This document shows positions 38,294-48,777 of a stretch of DNA of 64,000 bases, piece after piece. Position 1 is the first letter of the stretch. Every line of letters starts with the position of its first letter. Where the stretch lies: NCBI RefSeq assembly GCF_002095465.1, contig NZ_MLFP01000003.1, forward strand, positions 62,001 through 126,000, read 5' to 3'. The notes below the pieces were generated by a model. It ran no database searches. It was not told the origin of the DNA and saw only the letters and a list, made by a program, of their open reading frames with translations. The DNA comes from Pantoea rodasii (lineage in GTDB: Bacteria > Pseudomonadota > Gammaproteobacteria > Enterobacterales > Enterobacteriaceae). A program made the translations under genes and the position numbers.

Positions 38294-38337
38294 AGGCGAG
38301 ATCCACATTTAGCGTCATCATATTCTTTTAAAATGAA

Positions 38338-38357
38338 AGGCGGCCTTCAGGCCGCCT
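38338..38357. terminator. Bidirectional terminator between oxidase and chemoreceptor genes
   Basis: Eight-base arms AGGCGGCC / GGCCGCCT with TTCA loop between convergent genes. Read leftward it is followed by TTTCATTTT. Confidence 0.75.
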
Positions 38358-38380
38358 CCTCATCGCTAAAGCGTCATCAC

Positions 38381-39667
38381 TTAAACATCCAGTCGATGAA
38401 TCACATTCACAAACTCGTGCACGCCACTGTTAATTTCACGCAGGCTGCGTGACAGCACGCTGATTTTATCCTGCTCGGTCACCACAAACTGTTTTACTTC
38501 CCCGAGCTGCTGCTCCATTTGCTGGATCAGGCTGGCGTTGTGTTCAACCACTTGCGTGATTTTTTTGGTCGCGCTTGAGGTGGAGGCGGCCAGTCGGCGT
38601 ACTTCATCAGCCACCACGCTAAATCCGCGTCCGGCCTCACCGGCGCGCGCCGCTTCAATCGCCGCGTTTAACGCCAGAATATTGGTTTGTGAAGCAATCA
38701 GGTTGATGGTCTCAACTACCTCGTTGATACTTTTCGCTGAGGCGTTGAGCTGGATGCCAACATCCGTTGCAGCTTTCACCTGCAATGCCACCAAACCTGA
38801 GTTGCGAATGGTTTCATCCAGTACTTCGTTGGCATTGTCAGTGATTTGCGAGGTTTGTTCGGACGTGGTGAGGGCGATATCGGCCACACGTTTGGCTGCT
38901 TCAACGCGTGCGGTGATATCAGAGGCAATCTTGATCACCTTGTACACGTTGCCATTAGCATCAAATACCGGGTTGTAGCTGGCTTCCAGCCAGATACGTT
39001 CGCCGCTGGCTGTCTTGCGCTCAAAGCGACCGACAAAATGCTGTCCTTTGGCAATTTTGCGCCAAAAATCCGGGTTCTCGCGGTAAAAGGTATCGAAGCA
39101 GAACAGGCGATGATGCTGACCAACAATCGTTTTGAGATCATATCCCATGTGGGTGAGGAAGTTGGTGTTGGCCGTCAGGATATGGCCATCTGGCGTGAAT
39201 TCAATCACCGCCATCGAGCGATCAAGCGCCGTGATCACCGCCTCCTTGTGTTCCAGTTCCTCATGGCGGGCGGTGATATCGCTGGCGACTTTAATCACCT
39301 TGTAGACTTTCCCTTTGTCATCACTGACCGGGAAGTACGTTGCGCTCAGGAAGAAGCGTTGGCGCTGTTTGTTAAATCGTTCAAAAATGCCCGTGACTGA
39401 CTCGCCTGAAGCCAGGGTTTGCCAGAAGGTAAAGTAATCGGATGATTGGCTGTAAGCAGGGCTGCAGAAAATGCGGTGATGCTGACCCTGAATTTCATGC
39501 AAGGTGTAGCCGGTAACATCAAGAAAAAGGGGGTTGGCGCTGAGGATTTCACCACTGGGCGAAAACTCAATCCATGCTACGTGCTGCTTGATTGCATTGA
39601 TGTCTTTGAGTACATCGCCACTTTTATAAAATGGCAGAGAAAGGCTGGATTTCTTCACCCCAAACAT
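38381..39667 (-). CDS. Soluble PAS-PAS chemoreceptor (BdlA-like)
   Basis: 428 residues without any membrane helix. Two tandem PAS domains (about 25-140 and 147-262; each with [12 protein letters not shown] or [17 protein letters not shown] cores and a closing [28 protein letters not shown]) precede a short MCP signalling domain with [20 protein letters not shown]. Layout and size match BdlA, the Pseudomonas biofilm-dispersion protein that senses redox or nutrient cues. No heme His is assigned. Lacks a CheR-docking pentapeptide. Confidence 0.85.
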   Translation of the reverse strand: MFGVKKSSLSLPFYKSGDVLKDINAIKQHVAWIEFSPSGEILSANPLFLDVTGYTLHEIQGQHHRIFCSPAYSQSSDYFTFWQTLASGESVTGIFERFNKQRQRFFLSATYFPVSDDKGKVYKVIKVASDITARHEELEHKEAVITALDRSMAVIEFTPDGHILTANTNFLTHMGYDLKTIVGQHHRLFCFDTFYRENPDFWRKIAKGQHFVGRFERKTASGERIWLEASYNPVFDANGNVYKVIKIASDITARVEAAKRVADIALTTSEQTSQITDNANEVLDETIRNSGLVALQVKAATDVGIQLNASAKSINEVVETINLIASQTNILALNAAIEAARAGEAGRGFSVVADEVRRLAASTSSATKKITQVVEHNASLIQQMEQQLGEVKQFVVTEQDKISVLSRSLREINSGVHEFVNVIHRLDV

Positions 39668-40347
39668 GTGTGACCTCAGGCAAGATTATGTCATTGAACA
39701 TAATGCGTGCAGCTCTGCGCCGCGCCGCTGGATTTCCTCAGCCGAACACGTGATCTCGCGATGGTGTCTCTCTGCGCATGCGCAGGCTGGGTTTATTGAG
39801 TTATGGCTGCCTGATGTTGTTGCAAACGGACCTAAAAAAAGTCCGCTTTGATAAAAGTATCTTAATTATCGGCGTGGTTTCCAGAACATTTAATCGAAAT
39901 GCATGAAAAAGCGCATCGCTCGCCTGACGGAGAATTAGCAAGAGTTTTCAGCCGATCTTTAGATGAACCCGAGACTAAAATGCCAACCAAACCTTCAGAT
40001 ATCAGTGCCACTACGACCGCGAGTCAACCTGAATAATGACTATGGGTCAGATCTTTCCTTTTTCCCAATAAGAGTTGCAATAACCGAACCGCGAAAAAAT
40101 AAAAAATCATTCCACTTCCAGACTCGCTAACGGCAGATTCTGAAAAATTACGCTGAAATTTTGCTTAAGTAAGTTGGTATTACCCTCTTATCGTGACTAA
40201 ACCTTAAACGTCCTTGTTATTTCTCTTTGCGACTTTTCGCATTCTTGATGCGACCTTGCTGGCCTGCGTTGCTGCTGCATGATGCGCACGGCCTACCTTA
40301 AAAGTGACCAGACGCGATCCGTCTGGCCCATCACGGAGTTGATGATA
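39668..40347. other. 680-base intergenic region
   Basis: No gene above 60 residues is convincing; the 39666-39851 frame is not protein-like. It holds the chemoreceptor promoter (with an ATTATGT/ACATAAT dyad at 39686-39705), a 14-bp palindrome CTGCGCA-TGCGCAG (39772-39785), a small open frame described separately, and AT-rich sequence before the esterase gene. Confidence 0.5.
39899..40036 (+). CDS. Possible 45-residue small protein
   Basis: ATG to TAA frame encoding MHEKAHRSPDGELARVFSRS and ending TTTASQPE, hydrophilic and Ser/Thr/Pro-rich near the end. No clear ribosome site and no family recognised. It may be a chance frame; listed because it is the only protein-like one in this space. Confidence 0.2.
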   Translation: MHEKAHRSPDGELARVFSRSLDEPETKMPTKPSDISATTTASQPE

Positions 40348-42311
40348 ATGCGCAAATCTGCACTTTCTGCTGTCGCCGTAGCTACCCTTGGCGCGCTTTT
40401 GGCTGCCTCTCCCGCGCGTGCCTGGGATAGTCTGACGGTGTTTGGCGATAGCTTAAGCGACAGCGGCAATATCGGTCGTTTTACCGCCGATGGCGCGCAA
40501 CATCCGCTATACGACGAAATCCTGGCATCGCATCTTGGGGAAGATTTGCAGGCATCTTCGCGCGGTGGCAGTAACTATGCTGAAGGCGGCGCGGTGGCCG
40601 TTCCGGCGCTCGACCCTGAACTCAACACGCAGGATCAGCTGGCAGCGTATCTGCAATCCACTGGCGGGCGCGCGGATAGCAATGGTTTGTATATTCACTG
40701 GGTCGGCGCCAATGATATCGCTGCCGCGGTGCCCAACCCCTTGACCGCGCGTGAAACCATCAGCAACAGTGCCATTGCGGCGGCTTCTCAGGTTAAAACC
40801 TTGCTGGATGCGGGGGCAGGAACCGTCATTGTGCCGAACGTCCCGCAACTGGGATTAACGCCCTACATGGTACAACTGGTGCTGCGATCTTTGGGCACCT
40901 CAGCGATGGTCGCGGCGTTTCAGTCGCTGGACAGCGCAGCGACACCGGATGTTGCGGCTCGCGAACAGGCGGTGCAGGATGCGTTCACCGCCGCAGCGGG
41001 GCAAGTATCGAGCAGTCCCATGGTGCGGGATGCGCTGGCTCAGCAGCTCTATACCGCCTGGCAGGAACTCAGCACTCAGGTGACGGCGTTGTCAGAGGGT
41101 TACAATCAGCAGGAAGAGGCTCAGCTAGCGGCGCTCAACGGCAATATTGTGCGCGTGGACATCGCGGGTCTGTTTAACGAGGTGGTAGCCAATCCCGGCC
41201 GCTATGGCTTAAGTAACACTATTGGCATTTCATGTCCCGTGGGCACCTCAGCGGATGAATGCCAGTCTACCGATGCGGGCTTCAGTACCGCACAGCAATA
41301 TCTGTTTTCCGATCGTCTGCATCCAAGCCCGGCAGTACAGGCCATGCTGGCAGATTATATTCAATCGATCCTTGATGCGCCGGCGCAGGTGGCGGCTCTG
41401 TCGCAATCCACGCTGCTGATGGCGCGCGACATGCATAATACGTTAGATGGGCATTTGCAACAGCAGCGCCAGCAACCGGCCAGCGCGGGTCAGTTCACGG
41501 TGTTTGGCGGTTACGCAGGACAACACGTCGATTATCAAGGTGATGCCTGGAGCAATGGTGATGCAAACACCACCAATCTGACGTTGGGGATCGGCTATCA
41601 GCTGACCGATAACTGGCAAACCGGTTTGCTGTTCTCAAACAGCAATCAGCGCATGGATCCCTCATCAAATTATGACTACAAGCTGCGCGGTAATCTGGTG
41701 GCGCTTTATAGTCAGCTGACCTTGTTCGATCAAGCTGGATCAACGCCGATCTCCACTATGCCGATCTCGATTTCGACAGCATCGAGCGTAACATAAACAT
41801 CGGCCCGGCCACCCGAACTGAACAAGGCAGCAGCAGCGGTAAATTAATGGGCATGCGCATACAAACCGGCTGGGATTTACCTTTGGGGACGCATATCACC
41901 ACAGGCCCGGTTGCCAGCTATGCGCTGGATTATGGTCGTGTTGACGGCTATCAGGAAAATGGCAATAGCAGCACTTCGATGCGCTTCTCAGACCAAACCC
42001 TTCACTCGCAGATCGGTTCAATTGGCTGGCGCGTCGATAGCCGGCAGTGGGTGGTCAATCCGTGGGCACAGATCAGTTATAACCACCAGTTTGGTGATAC
42101 CGACTCCACGGTGCGCGCGGGGCTGAAATCCACCCAAACCTCGTTTGAGCGGACGGTGGAAGCCGGGGATAAAAACTGGCTCGACGTGGCGGTGGGTGCC
42201 AATGTGCCGTTGGGCGACACCGTCAATGCCTTTGCTGGCGTGTCCACCGTCGCCAGTAACAGCGATTACCATCAGGTGACCTGGAACGTCGGGGTGAATG
42301 CCACATTTTAA
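40348..42311 (+). pseudogene. GDSL/SGNH esterase autotransporter, one frameshift
   Basis: Corrected length 654 residues. Signal peptide to about residue 25 (ASPARA), then SGNH hydrolase blocks: FGDSLSDSGN with the nucleophile Ser, GANDIAA, and DRLHPSP with the Asp/His pair. The C-terminal part (about 395-654) is an autotransporter beta-barrel ending GVNATF. This is the EstA type: an outer-membrane lipase/esterase. The break is near GG 41737-41738; one more G gives QAGINADLHYADLDFDS. Start ATG 40348 has GGAG upstream. Confidence 0.85.
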
Positions 42312-42317
42312 GATGAC

Positions 42318-42345
42318 GTGCCAGCAAGTCGTGGCTTGCTGGCAC
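42318..42345 (+). terminator. Terminator of the esterase gene
   Basis: Perfect 11-bp arms GTGCCAGCAAG / CTTGCTGGCAC with a 6-base loop, 7 bases after the stop. Confidence 0.75.
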
Positions 42346-42653
42346 CGCTTTAGCTTCAACAAACCTGCATTAATAAGTGAATGAAACAGTTACCGGGTTA
42401 AGGTATTTGATCGGAATCTTGCGTCAGCCGGTCATTTTTTGCGGCCGCAATAATCAATAATGTGCCTGCGATTATTCTGTAAAATCCCGCCTTACCGCTG
42501 CGCTTTCTTTCTGCAATCATTATCTTGCTGGATCCCACTTATTGGCGGGATGATAAACGCCTCTAATTACACTGGCACGCATCAACACATTAACTATCAG
42601 CTACTTATACTGCATGGGGCAGTTATTTTCTCTTAATATTTAAGGGGTACACC
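42346..42653. other. Intergenic region before the tailspike-like gene
   Basis: 308 bases, no open frame of note. Probably the promoter region of the next gene; a small ATCCC/GGGAT dyad is present but no clear -35/-10 pair was identified. Confidence 0.4.
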
Positions 42654-44504
42654 ATGGTTAATGCGTCCAATAACACCACGCCACAAAATGCTGTGAATGC
42701 AACAAATGGTCCCGTCGTACAGTTGAAAACCATTGATGAATTGCGCGCTACCGAACCGGCATCTGCTGGTGAAATCGCTTCCGTGCTGGAGTACAGCAAA
42801 GGCAGCAAAATGGGCGGCGGGGTTTTTGTTCATGACGCGACTGACACCATCAGTCCAGACGACGGCGGGATTGTCTTCATCACCGCAGGGAAAAAGCGCT
42901 GGAAGCGGGTGATCCAGGATTATAGCACCGTCACCGTTTTGGATTTTGGTGCCATAGCTGACGGTAAAACGGATTGTATCGAGGCAGTCAAACGTATGTA
43001 TACCTGGTCGCAGCGCGTGCTGCCCGCTGCGGGAATCCGTTTTACTGCCGGGGTGTTCAGTATGTCCACCTTCGACATATCCGATAAAGAGATAAACCGC
43101 TTTAAAGTTGCCGGTGCGGCGGTTAACTTTGGCTATTTCCCCACCACCACATTGACCTTTAACTGGGGGACGCAGCCACGAGGACTGCACTTCTTTAAGG
43201 TTAATGCGCGCTATGCAGAGATATCGGGCATTGTAGTGAAAGGCATGAGTTCTAATAACGGCGGAGACGGCGGTACCGCATTTAATAAAGTTGGTTTTTA
43301 CGCCAACATTATTACCGGCGGGCAGTTTCTGCGCGTGAGCAGTATGGAGTTTCGCTATCTGGGCGGACGCGCGCTGGACCTTATTGATACGCTGGATTGT
43401 AAGATTGATCAGTTTTATTCCAGAGGGTGTCAGGACAGCATAGTGTATGCACGCTGGTCCGACCGTGAAGCAGGTGCCTGGGACCATAGCACGGCCATTG
43501 AATTATCCAACTTCAATTTGCAAGAAAATACCCTAAAGCCGGTTTTGGATTTGCCGCGCTGTACCCAATCCTTTATTCGTAATGGCTGGATTGAACATTC
43601 AGAATTCGCCGGAGATTTAACCAATGGCCAGTGGGTGATTGAGGGGCTGGCGATTGAATCGACGACTAACCCGCTAAAACTGGGTTATTGCCGCGCGTTG
43701 ATCATTCAAAAAAGTATTCATAATCAAAGCGCCGGATTTGATTACAGCACCGCAGGTATCGAACCCTGGTCACTGCTGGCGGAAGGTGATCGCGGGGTTA
43801 TGGAAATATCGGATTGGGGCGCCATCATTCAGGGATCGTTAAACTACGATTACATTACCTCCCAGCACCACATGGATAACCGCACGGATAAAGAGAAATG
43901 GTTCTACATTGGCGAATTTAATTTCTCCGATGAAGGCACGCAGATTCACGTACGTGTGGTGGGAACGTCGCAAATATTGTCGCAAAGCGCAACGCAAACT
44001 CAGCACACTGGACGAACACCAGAAGGTGTGGCCAATATCTACCTTCAGGCGCGCAACAATGCGAATACCATTGGCAGTTGGTATGGCGAAGGCTCATGCC
44101 CGGTGACCAAAGTGCATATTGAAGGGGGCGCCACCCGCACCAAACTTTACGTTAAACTGGCCCAGTTCACGGGATTTGCGACAGCTCAGGTGGAAACCAA
44201 TGGCAAAGATCGTTACAAGGCGGGATTATGTTTTATCTTCCGAAAAAGTTACACCGCCTGCTCGGAAACCGATGCGCAAAAGTTTGATGCAGCCCCTGTT
44301 GTGGCTTTCGAACAGCACTGGATTGGTAATGAAAAGGTGGGAATTGGTTATAACGATAACAAAGAGTTGTTATTGAGTGGGCCGGTATTCGAAAAAGCGG
44401 TGGTAGATGAAACAGGGAAATGGCGTACACGCCGATTTGTTAAGTTGTGGATAAATGGCAAAGAACAGTCCATAGAATATCTCAGCGCAACCGATCCATT
44501 TTAA
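42654..44504 (+). CDS. AmsF/WceF-like exopolysaccharide glycanase with tailspike-type beta-helix
   Basis: 616 residues. An N-terminal adaptor-like region (about 20-95: LKTIDELRATEPASAGEIAS, GGGVFVHDATD, DDGGIVFITAGKKRWKRV) and the pectate-lyase-type entry VLDFGAIADGKTDC introduce a long right-handed beta-helix. This layout is shared by phage tailspikes and the Erwinia/Pantoea EPS proteins AmsF/WceF, which trim amylovoran/stewartan. No signal peptide is seen and no EPS genes adjoin, so it could also be a stray phage-derived depolymerase. Strong AGGGG site. Confidence 0.6.
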   Translation: MVNASNNTTPQNAVNATNGPVVQLKTIDELRATEPASAGEIASVLEYSKGSKMGGGVFVHDATDTISPDDGGIVFITAGKKRWKRVIQDYSTVTVLDFGAIADGKTDCIEAVKRMYTWSQRVLPAAGIRFTAGVFSMSTFDISDKEINRFKVAGAAVNFGYFPTTTLTFNWGTQPRGLHFFKVNARYAEISGIVVKGMSSNNGGDGGTAFNKVGFYANIITGGQFLRVSSMEFRYLGGRALDLIDTLDCKIDQFYSRGCQDSIVYARWSDREAGAWDHSTAIELSNFNLQENTLKPVLDLPRCTQSFIRNGWIEHSEFAGDLTNGQWVIEGLAIESTTNPLKLGYCRALIIQKSIHNQSAGFDYSTAGIEPWSLLAEGDRGVMEISDWGAIIQGSLNYDYITSQHHMDNRTDKEKWFYIGEFNFSDEGTQIHVRVVGTSQILSQSATQTQHTGRTPEGVANIYLQARNNANTIGSWYGEGSCPVTKVHIEGGATRTKLYVKLAQFTGFATAQVETNGKDRYKAGLCFIFRKSYTACSETDAQKFDAAPVVAFEQHWIGNEKVGIGYNDNKELLLSGPVFEKAVVDETGKWRTRRFVKLWINGKEQSIEYLSATDPF

Positions 44505-44511
44505 GTATTGA

Positions 44512-44535
44512 AGCCAGCAATATGCATTGCTGGCT
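44512..44535 (+). terminator. Terminator after the tailspike-like gene
   Basis: AGCCAGCAAT-ATGC-ATTGCTGGCT, a perfect 10-bp stem with a tetraloop, flanked by TTGAA/TTCAA that extend it with a bulge. Confidence 0.7.
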
Positions 44536-44676
44536 GATTCAATGCTAATCAAATTAAGCAATTCTGTATCAAATGAGAATGATACAGTGCTGAAGTCTGG
44601 GCGTCAGCGGAATCTGCGACGCTCAGAGCTTTTAACAATACGCTGAATAGCCACATTCAGTTTTGTCGTCATAAAC

Positions 44677-46067
44677 CTATTCATTCACGCCCGGAATATG
44701 TACGTCCGGTAAGGTTTCCCGCACTTCCCAGCCGCGGAGTTTACCGGGGTTTAATAAATTATGCGGATCGCAGGCGCGTTTCATCGCCACCACATCGGCA
44801 CGCACCATGCCTTGCTTGCCATCTTCGATATGAATCACGTGTGGATTATTGATTTTAATACCCTGGCTGCGGTAAATATCCATGATCGCATTCAAGCGCT
44901 CCTCCGTGCTGTAACGCACCAGCGGCAATCCGCTGCAGGTGAGTGTGCCGTTCATATCACGCAGAAACTCAATATGAGACATCACTTCATCCGACAATTG
45001 TGTTTCCATCGCCAGTGCTTGCTGGTGGTAATCGTCAGCCGCATACGCAGTTTGCAGATAGGTCAGGGTTTTATCGATTTTGAGTGCCTGCAATGTGGTG
45101 TGGTTCCAGCAATATTCAATCAGTGAATGACCGCTGTTTTCACCCTCGGCATAGCGCAGTGCATTGTGTCCGGCATGCTGCGTCAGCATCGTGGGCAGCA
45201 GAGCGTCACTTTCGCTGCCCACCACTGAAATCACGCCGTGCATGCCGCTGACGTTGGCATCGGCCAAATCGCTGAAGTAATCCAGCACCGGCGCAGCAAA
45301 CACCGCGATCTGGCGTTTCACCAGACCCGGTGAACGCGCCAGCGCATCGGCGAAAGCATCGCAGCAGCGAAATCGGTGAAGGTATCGAGACGCTCAATCC
45401 AGTCATGGCACGGAGCCAGTGCCAGTTCGATCTCAAGCACTATGCCATTACTGCCATAGGCATGATGCAGCAGCAGCGCATCCGGGGCCTGCAAATGAAT
45501 GATGCGTGGCGTCTCTTCCATGGTCATCATTTTTACCGACAACACGTTGCCCGGCGCGGCCAACGGCCCGTAATTAATCGATCCTACACCGCCAAATCCT
45601 CCGCCAAACAACCCACCCAATGTGGCCAGTTTCCAGGTGGACGGCATGCAGCGCAACTCCCAGCCATGCGGGCGCGTGTAGGCTTCCAAATCCCCGAGCC
45701 GAATGCCCGCCTGTGCTCGCACCGTGCCGCTGCCCATTGCCGCGACGGCGTTGAGGCGCGTCATATCCACCATCACTCCGCCATCCAGCGGGATCAGTTG
45801 ACCGTAGTTACCGGTGCCACCGCCGCGCAAATTAAGCGGTACGCGGGCTTTGGCGCAGGCGGCGACGACCGCAGCGAGTTCGGTCTCATCGCGCGGGCGC
45901 ACCGCCAGTTCGGCAAATTTCTCTTCCAGCTGTGGTTTAAGCACCGGGCTGAACCAGTGGAAATCTCGTGACAGGCGTTTGACCTTGGGCGCTGCTTTAA
46001 TCCAGTCAAGTTCAGGCAACGCCGCGACCAGCGCCGCCAGTGCAGACTGGCGATCGGAATCAGACAT
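44677..46067 (-). pseudogene. FAD-linked oxidase (GlcD/PCMH type), one frameshift
   Basis: Corrected length 463 residues. FAD-binding PCMH domain: VPLNLRGGGTGNYGQLIPLD and GGLFGGGFGGVGSINYG; the C-terminal FAD-oxidase domain ends near ACDPHNLLNPGKLRGW, the usual cap. Family members oxidise hydroxy acids, lactate or sugars. The break lies at about 45357-45362, where one missing base separates DFAAA from DAFADALARSPGLVKRQ. Last gene of the eight-gene leftward operon starting at 52259, though 98 bases separate it from the permease gene. Confidence 0.8.
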
Positions 46068-46165
46068 GTGGACATCCTATGCATATTTTGGGGAGGGCGA
46101 CCTGAAGGCCGCGCCTGATGTAAATCAGAGCGATGTGCAACGGCAATCATCAGCCGCCACGTCGA

Positions 46166-46963
46166 TTAACCTGGACTCAGCTCACTCTCATGCCAGGCGG
46201 CCAGCACCCGACGTGTCAGCCACGACATCAAGGCAAACAGCAGGAATCCAGCCAGAGAGATCAGCAACAGTGCGGCAAACATCAGCGGAATATTAAGCTG
46301 GTAGCCGGCCTGCAAAATCTGGTAAGCCAGCCCGGTATCCGTGCCACCGGTGCCCGCGACAAACTCCGCCACCACGGCACCAATCAACGATAAACCGCTG
46401 GAGATGCGTAACGCGCCGAAGAAGTAAGGCAGCGCCGAAGGAATGCGCAGACGCAGCAGAATTTGCATGCGTGATGCATGGTTGAGTTTGAAATAGCTCA
46501 ACAAACCGGGTGAAACGCTGCGTAAGCCCTGCGTGGTGTTAGAAATGATCGGGAACACTGCCATCAGTGTGGCGCACACCACCAGGGACAGCGTGGTGTC
46601 TTTTACCCAGATGATGATCAACGGTGCAATGGCGACAATCGGCGTGACTTGCAGAAAAACGATATACGGAAACAACGCCGTTTCAATAAAGCGGTTCTGC
46701 ACCAGCAGAAAGGCAATGATCGACCCGATGACAATGGCGACCGCGAAGGAGATTACGGTGATCTTCAGGGTATACAGCAACGACATGAACAAGGTTGGAA
46801 AGTTTTGCACCAGACTTTGCGCGACCACGATCGGTGAAGGCACCAGAAAGGTCGGCACCTTAAAGGTAGTCACCAGAAATTGCCACAGCAACAGCAGGGC
46901 AATGGCGACAATTGCCGGGAATAACCATTGTTGGAATCTGTGACTGGTTGCGAGCGGTTTCAT
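46166..46963 (-). CDS. ABC importer permease, SsuC/ThiX type
   Basis: 265 residues, six membrane helices, with the EAA loop in SYFKLNHASRMQILLRLRIP and the SALPYFFGALRISSGLSLIG segment typical of nitrate/sulfonate/pyrimidine importers. Its start overlaps the ATPase stop by 4 bases. Works with the ATPase and NMT1-type binding protein next to it. Confidence 0.88.
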   Translation of the reverse strand: MKPLATSHRFQQWLFPAIVAIALLLLWQFLVTTFKVPTFLVPSPIVVAQSLVQNFPTLFMSLLYTLKITVISFAVAIVIGSIIAFLLVQNRFIETALFPYIVFLQVTPIVAIAPLIIIWVKDTTLSLVVCATLMAVFPIISNTTQGLRSVSPGLLSYFKLNHASRMQILLRLRIPSALPYFFGALRISSGLSLIGAVVAEFVAGTGGTDTGLAYQILQAGYQLNIPLMFAALLLISLAGFLLFALMSWLTRRVLAAWHESELSPG

Positions 46964-47796
46964 GGTTTGCTCTCCTGACTGGCTGCCAGCAAACCGCGCT
47001 GCAGCTGTTGCGCATATTGGGTGAATGGCTGACTGACGCGGAATTCATCATCGCGGGCTTGAGTGGTATCAATGCGAATATCATCGACCACGCGCCCCGG
47101 ACGCGCCGCCATCATGATCACGCGTTGCGACAGGAACACCGCTTCCTGAATCGAGTGGGTGACAAACACCACAGTGAGCTTTTGTTCCTGCCACAGATCC
47201 AGTAAATCGCTGTCGAGTTTATTGCGGGTAATCTCATCCAGCGCGCCAAAAGGTTCATCCATTAACAGCACTTTGGGCCGCGTGACCAGGCCGCGCGCAA
47301 TCGATACGCGCATCTGCATGCCACCGGAGAGTTCGCGCGGCAGCACATGGCCAAACTGGCCCAGCCCGACCAGTTCGAGGATTTCACGCACGCGGGTATC
47401 GGCTTCAGCACGTGGCACGCCGGCTAAATCCAGCGGCAAGCGCACATTTTTATGTACCGTGCTCCACGGCATCAGCGTGGCTTCCTGGAACACAAATGAG
47501 AGCGGCAGATCGCGCTGATTTTCCCGACGATCGCGACGGAACAGCATCAACTTTCCATCCGTTGGTTCAATCAACCCGGCAATCATCTTCAACAAGGTAC
47601 TTTTGCCACAGCCAGAGGGCCCCAGCAGCGAAACAAATTCACCCTGGCGAATGGTGAGGTCCACTGGCAGCAGCGCACGTGTACCATTGGGGTAGATCTT
47701 TTCCGCTGAGAGTACCTCAATGGCCGGCGGTGCCGCAGGCAGCGGCACCGGTTGGCTATCCGTATTTCTTAAGGTTAATTTGCTGGCGGTGTTCAT
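46960..47796 (-). CDS. ABC importer ATPase, SsuB/ThiZ type
   Basis: 278 residues. Walker [11 protein letters not shown]-loop FVFQEATLMPWSTVHKNVRL, signature ELSGGMQMRVSIARGL, Walker B VLLMDEPFGALDEITRNKL, switch FVTHSIQEAVFLSQRV. The MPW motif and SGGM are typical of the nitrate/sulfonate/taurine subfamily. Overlaps both neighbours by 4 bases. Confidence 0.9.
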   Translation of the reverse strand: MNTASKLTLRNTDSQPVPLPAAPPAIEVLSAEKIYPNGTRALLPVDLTIRQGEFVSLLGPSGCGKSTLLKMIAGLIEPTDGKLMLFRRDRRENQRDLPLSFVFQEATLMPWSTVHKNVRLPLDLAGVPRAEADTRVREILELVGLGQFGHVLPRELSGGMQMRVSIARGLVTRPKVLLMDEPFGALDEITRNKLDSDLLDLWQEQKLTVVFVTHSIQEAVFLSQRVIMMAARPGRVVDDIRIDTTQARDDEFRVSQPFTQYAQQLQRGLLAASQESKP

Positions 47797-48764
47797 GGCA
47801 TGACCTTGACGTCTTTAATGAACTGCAAGGTATAGCTCCCCTCAAACGGGACTTTAGCCGGATCGATTAGCTTGTTGTCCACCAACAACTGCCAGGTCTG
47901 TTTCAGACGAGGCTCAGTGAGGATACCGATGCCGCCCGTTTGCGCATCGCCGCCGGTCACCATTTGATATTTCTTCATCTGTGCGATACCGAAGGCAATC
48001 TGTTCATCGCTCATCTGTGGGTTTTCTTTCTTGATCAGCACGTTGCCTGCGCTGGGATCCTGCAGATAATTTTTCCAGCCTTGCATCGAGGCTTTAACGA
48101 ACGCGGCGACAGCCTGTGGACGCTTCTCGATGGTCGATTTCATGCAAACAATACTGTTGCCGTAAGGGGGATAGCCCCAGTCACTGATCGGATAGACATT
48201 GGCCTGGGCATTGGCTTTTTGCACTGCAAACGGCTCAGAGGTGATATAGCCCTGTTGCACCAGCGTTTTATCCGCAAGGAATGGCTGAATACTGAAGGTG
48301 TACGGACGTACGCGGGCATTTTTCAGGTTTAGCGCGCTTTGTGCCCACGGCCAGTAGGAGGTGTAAGCCTCTGCGGCAAGCAGGAAGGTTTTACCTTGCA
48401 GATCGGCTTTATCTTTCACATCGGGATGGGTGAGAAATGCGATGGCCGAATGCTGGAAGGTGGTCGCGACGGGCACGGCTTCAACACCTTGCTGCCACGA
48501 TTCCAGCGCCTGCATATTATCGCTGATGATGCAGTCCGCCTGACCCGCTGCCATCAACTGCATGGTGTGCACCTGCGGGCCGCCCATTTTAATCGTGACG
48601 TCCAGGCCGGCTTCTTTATACAGATTCTGTGCCTGCGCCTGATAGAAGCCGCCATGTTCCGCCTGGGCATACCAGTTGGTCATAAAGGTAAAGGGTTCAG
48701 CCGCCATGCCCTGGGCCGACAGCACCAGTGAAAGTGCGGCTACCATGCTCAATTTTTTCATCAT
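47793..48764 (-). CDS. ABC importer binding protein, NMT1/THI5-like
   Basis: 323 residues, signal peptide to about residue 21 (GMAA). FMTNWYAQAEHGGFYQAQAQ near the start and QLMAAGQADCIISDNMQALE are the NMT1/THI5-like (ThiY, SsuA-related) pattern. Such proteins carry pyrimidines, sulfonates, nitrate or related aromatics. The surrounding amidohydrolases favour an N-heterocycle ligand, by inference. Overlaps the ATPase gene by 4 bases. Confidence 0.87.
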   Translation of the reverse strand: MMKKLSMVAALSLVLSAQGMAAEPFTFMTNWYAQAEHGGFYQAQAQNLYKEAGLDVTIKMGGPQVHTMQLMAAGQADCIISDNMQALESWQQGVEAVPVATTFQHSAIAFLTHPDVKDKADLQGKTFLLAAEAYTSYWPWAQSALNLKNARVRPYTFSIQPFLADKTLVQQGYITSEPFAVQKANAQANVYPISDWGYPPYGNSIVCMKSTIEKRPQAVAAFVKASMQGWKNYLQDPSAGNVLIKKENPQMSDEQIAFGIAQMKKYQMVTGGDAQTGGIGILTEPRLKQTWQLLVDNKLIDPAKVPFEGSYTLQFIKDVKVMP

Positions 48765-48777
48765 CGTCGATTCCCGT

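Noticed and set aside
39772..39785. CTGCGCA-TGCGCAG palindrome as an operator
   Set aside because: Short GC-rich palindromes occur by chance and its position about 100 bases before the chemoreceptor start gives no clear target.
39666..39851. 61-residue frame after the BdlA-like gene
   Set aside because: Lies in its promoter region and has no protein-like pattern.
44596..44632. Second stem-loop after the tailspike-like gene
   Set aside because: Only a 5-bp GCGTC/GACGC core with mismatches; the 44512-44535 hairpin already explains termination.
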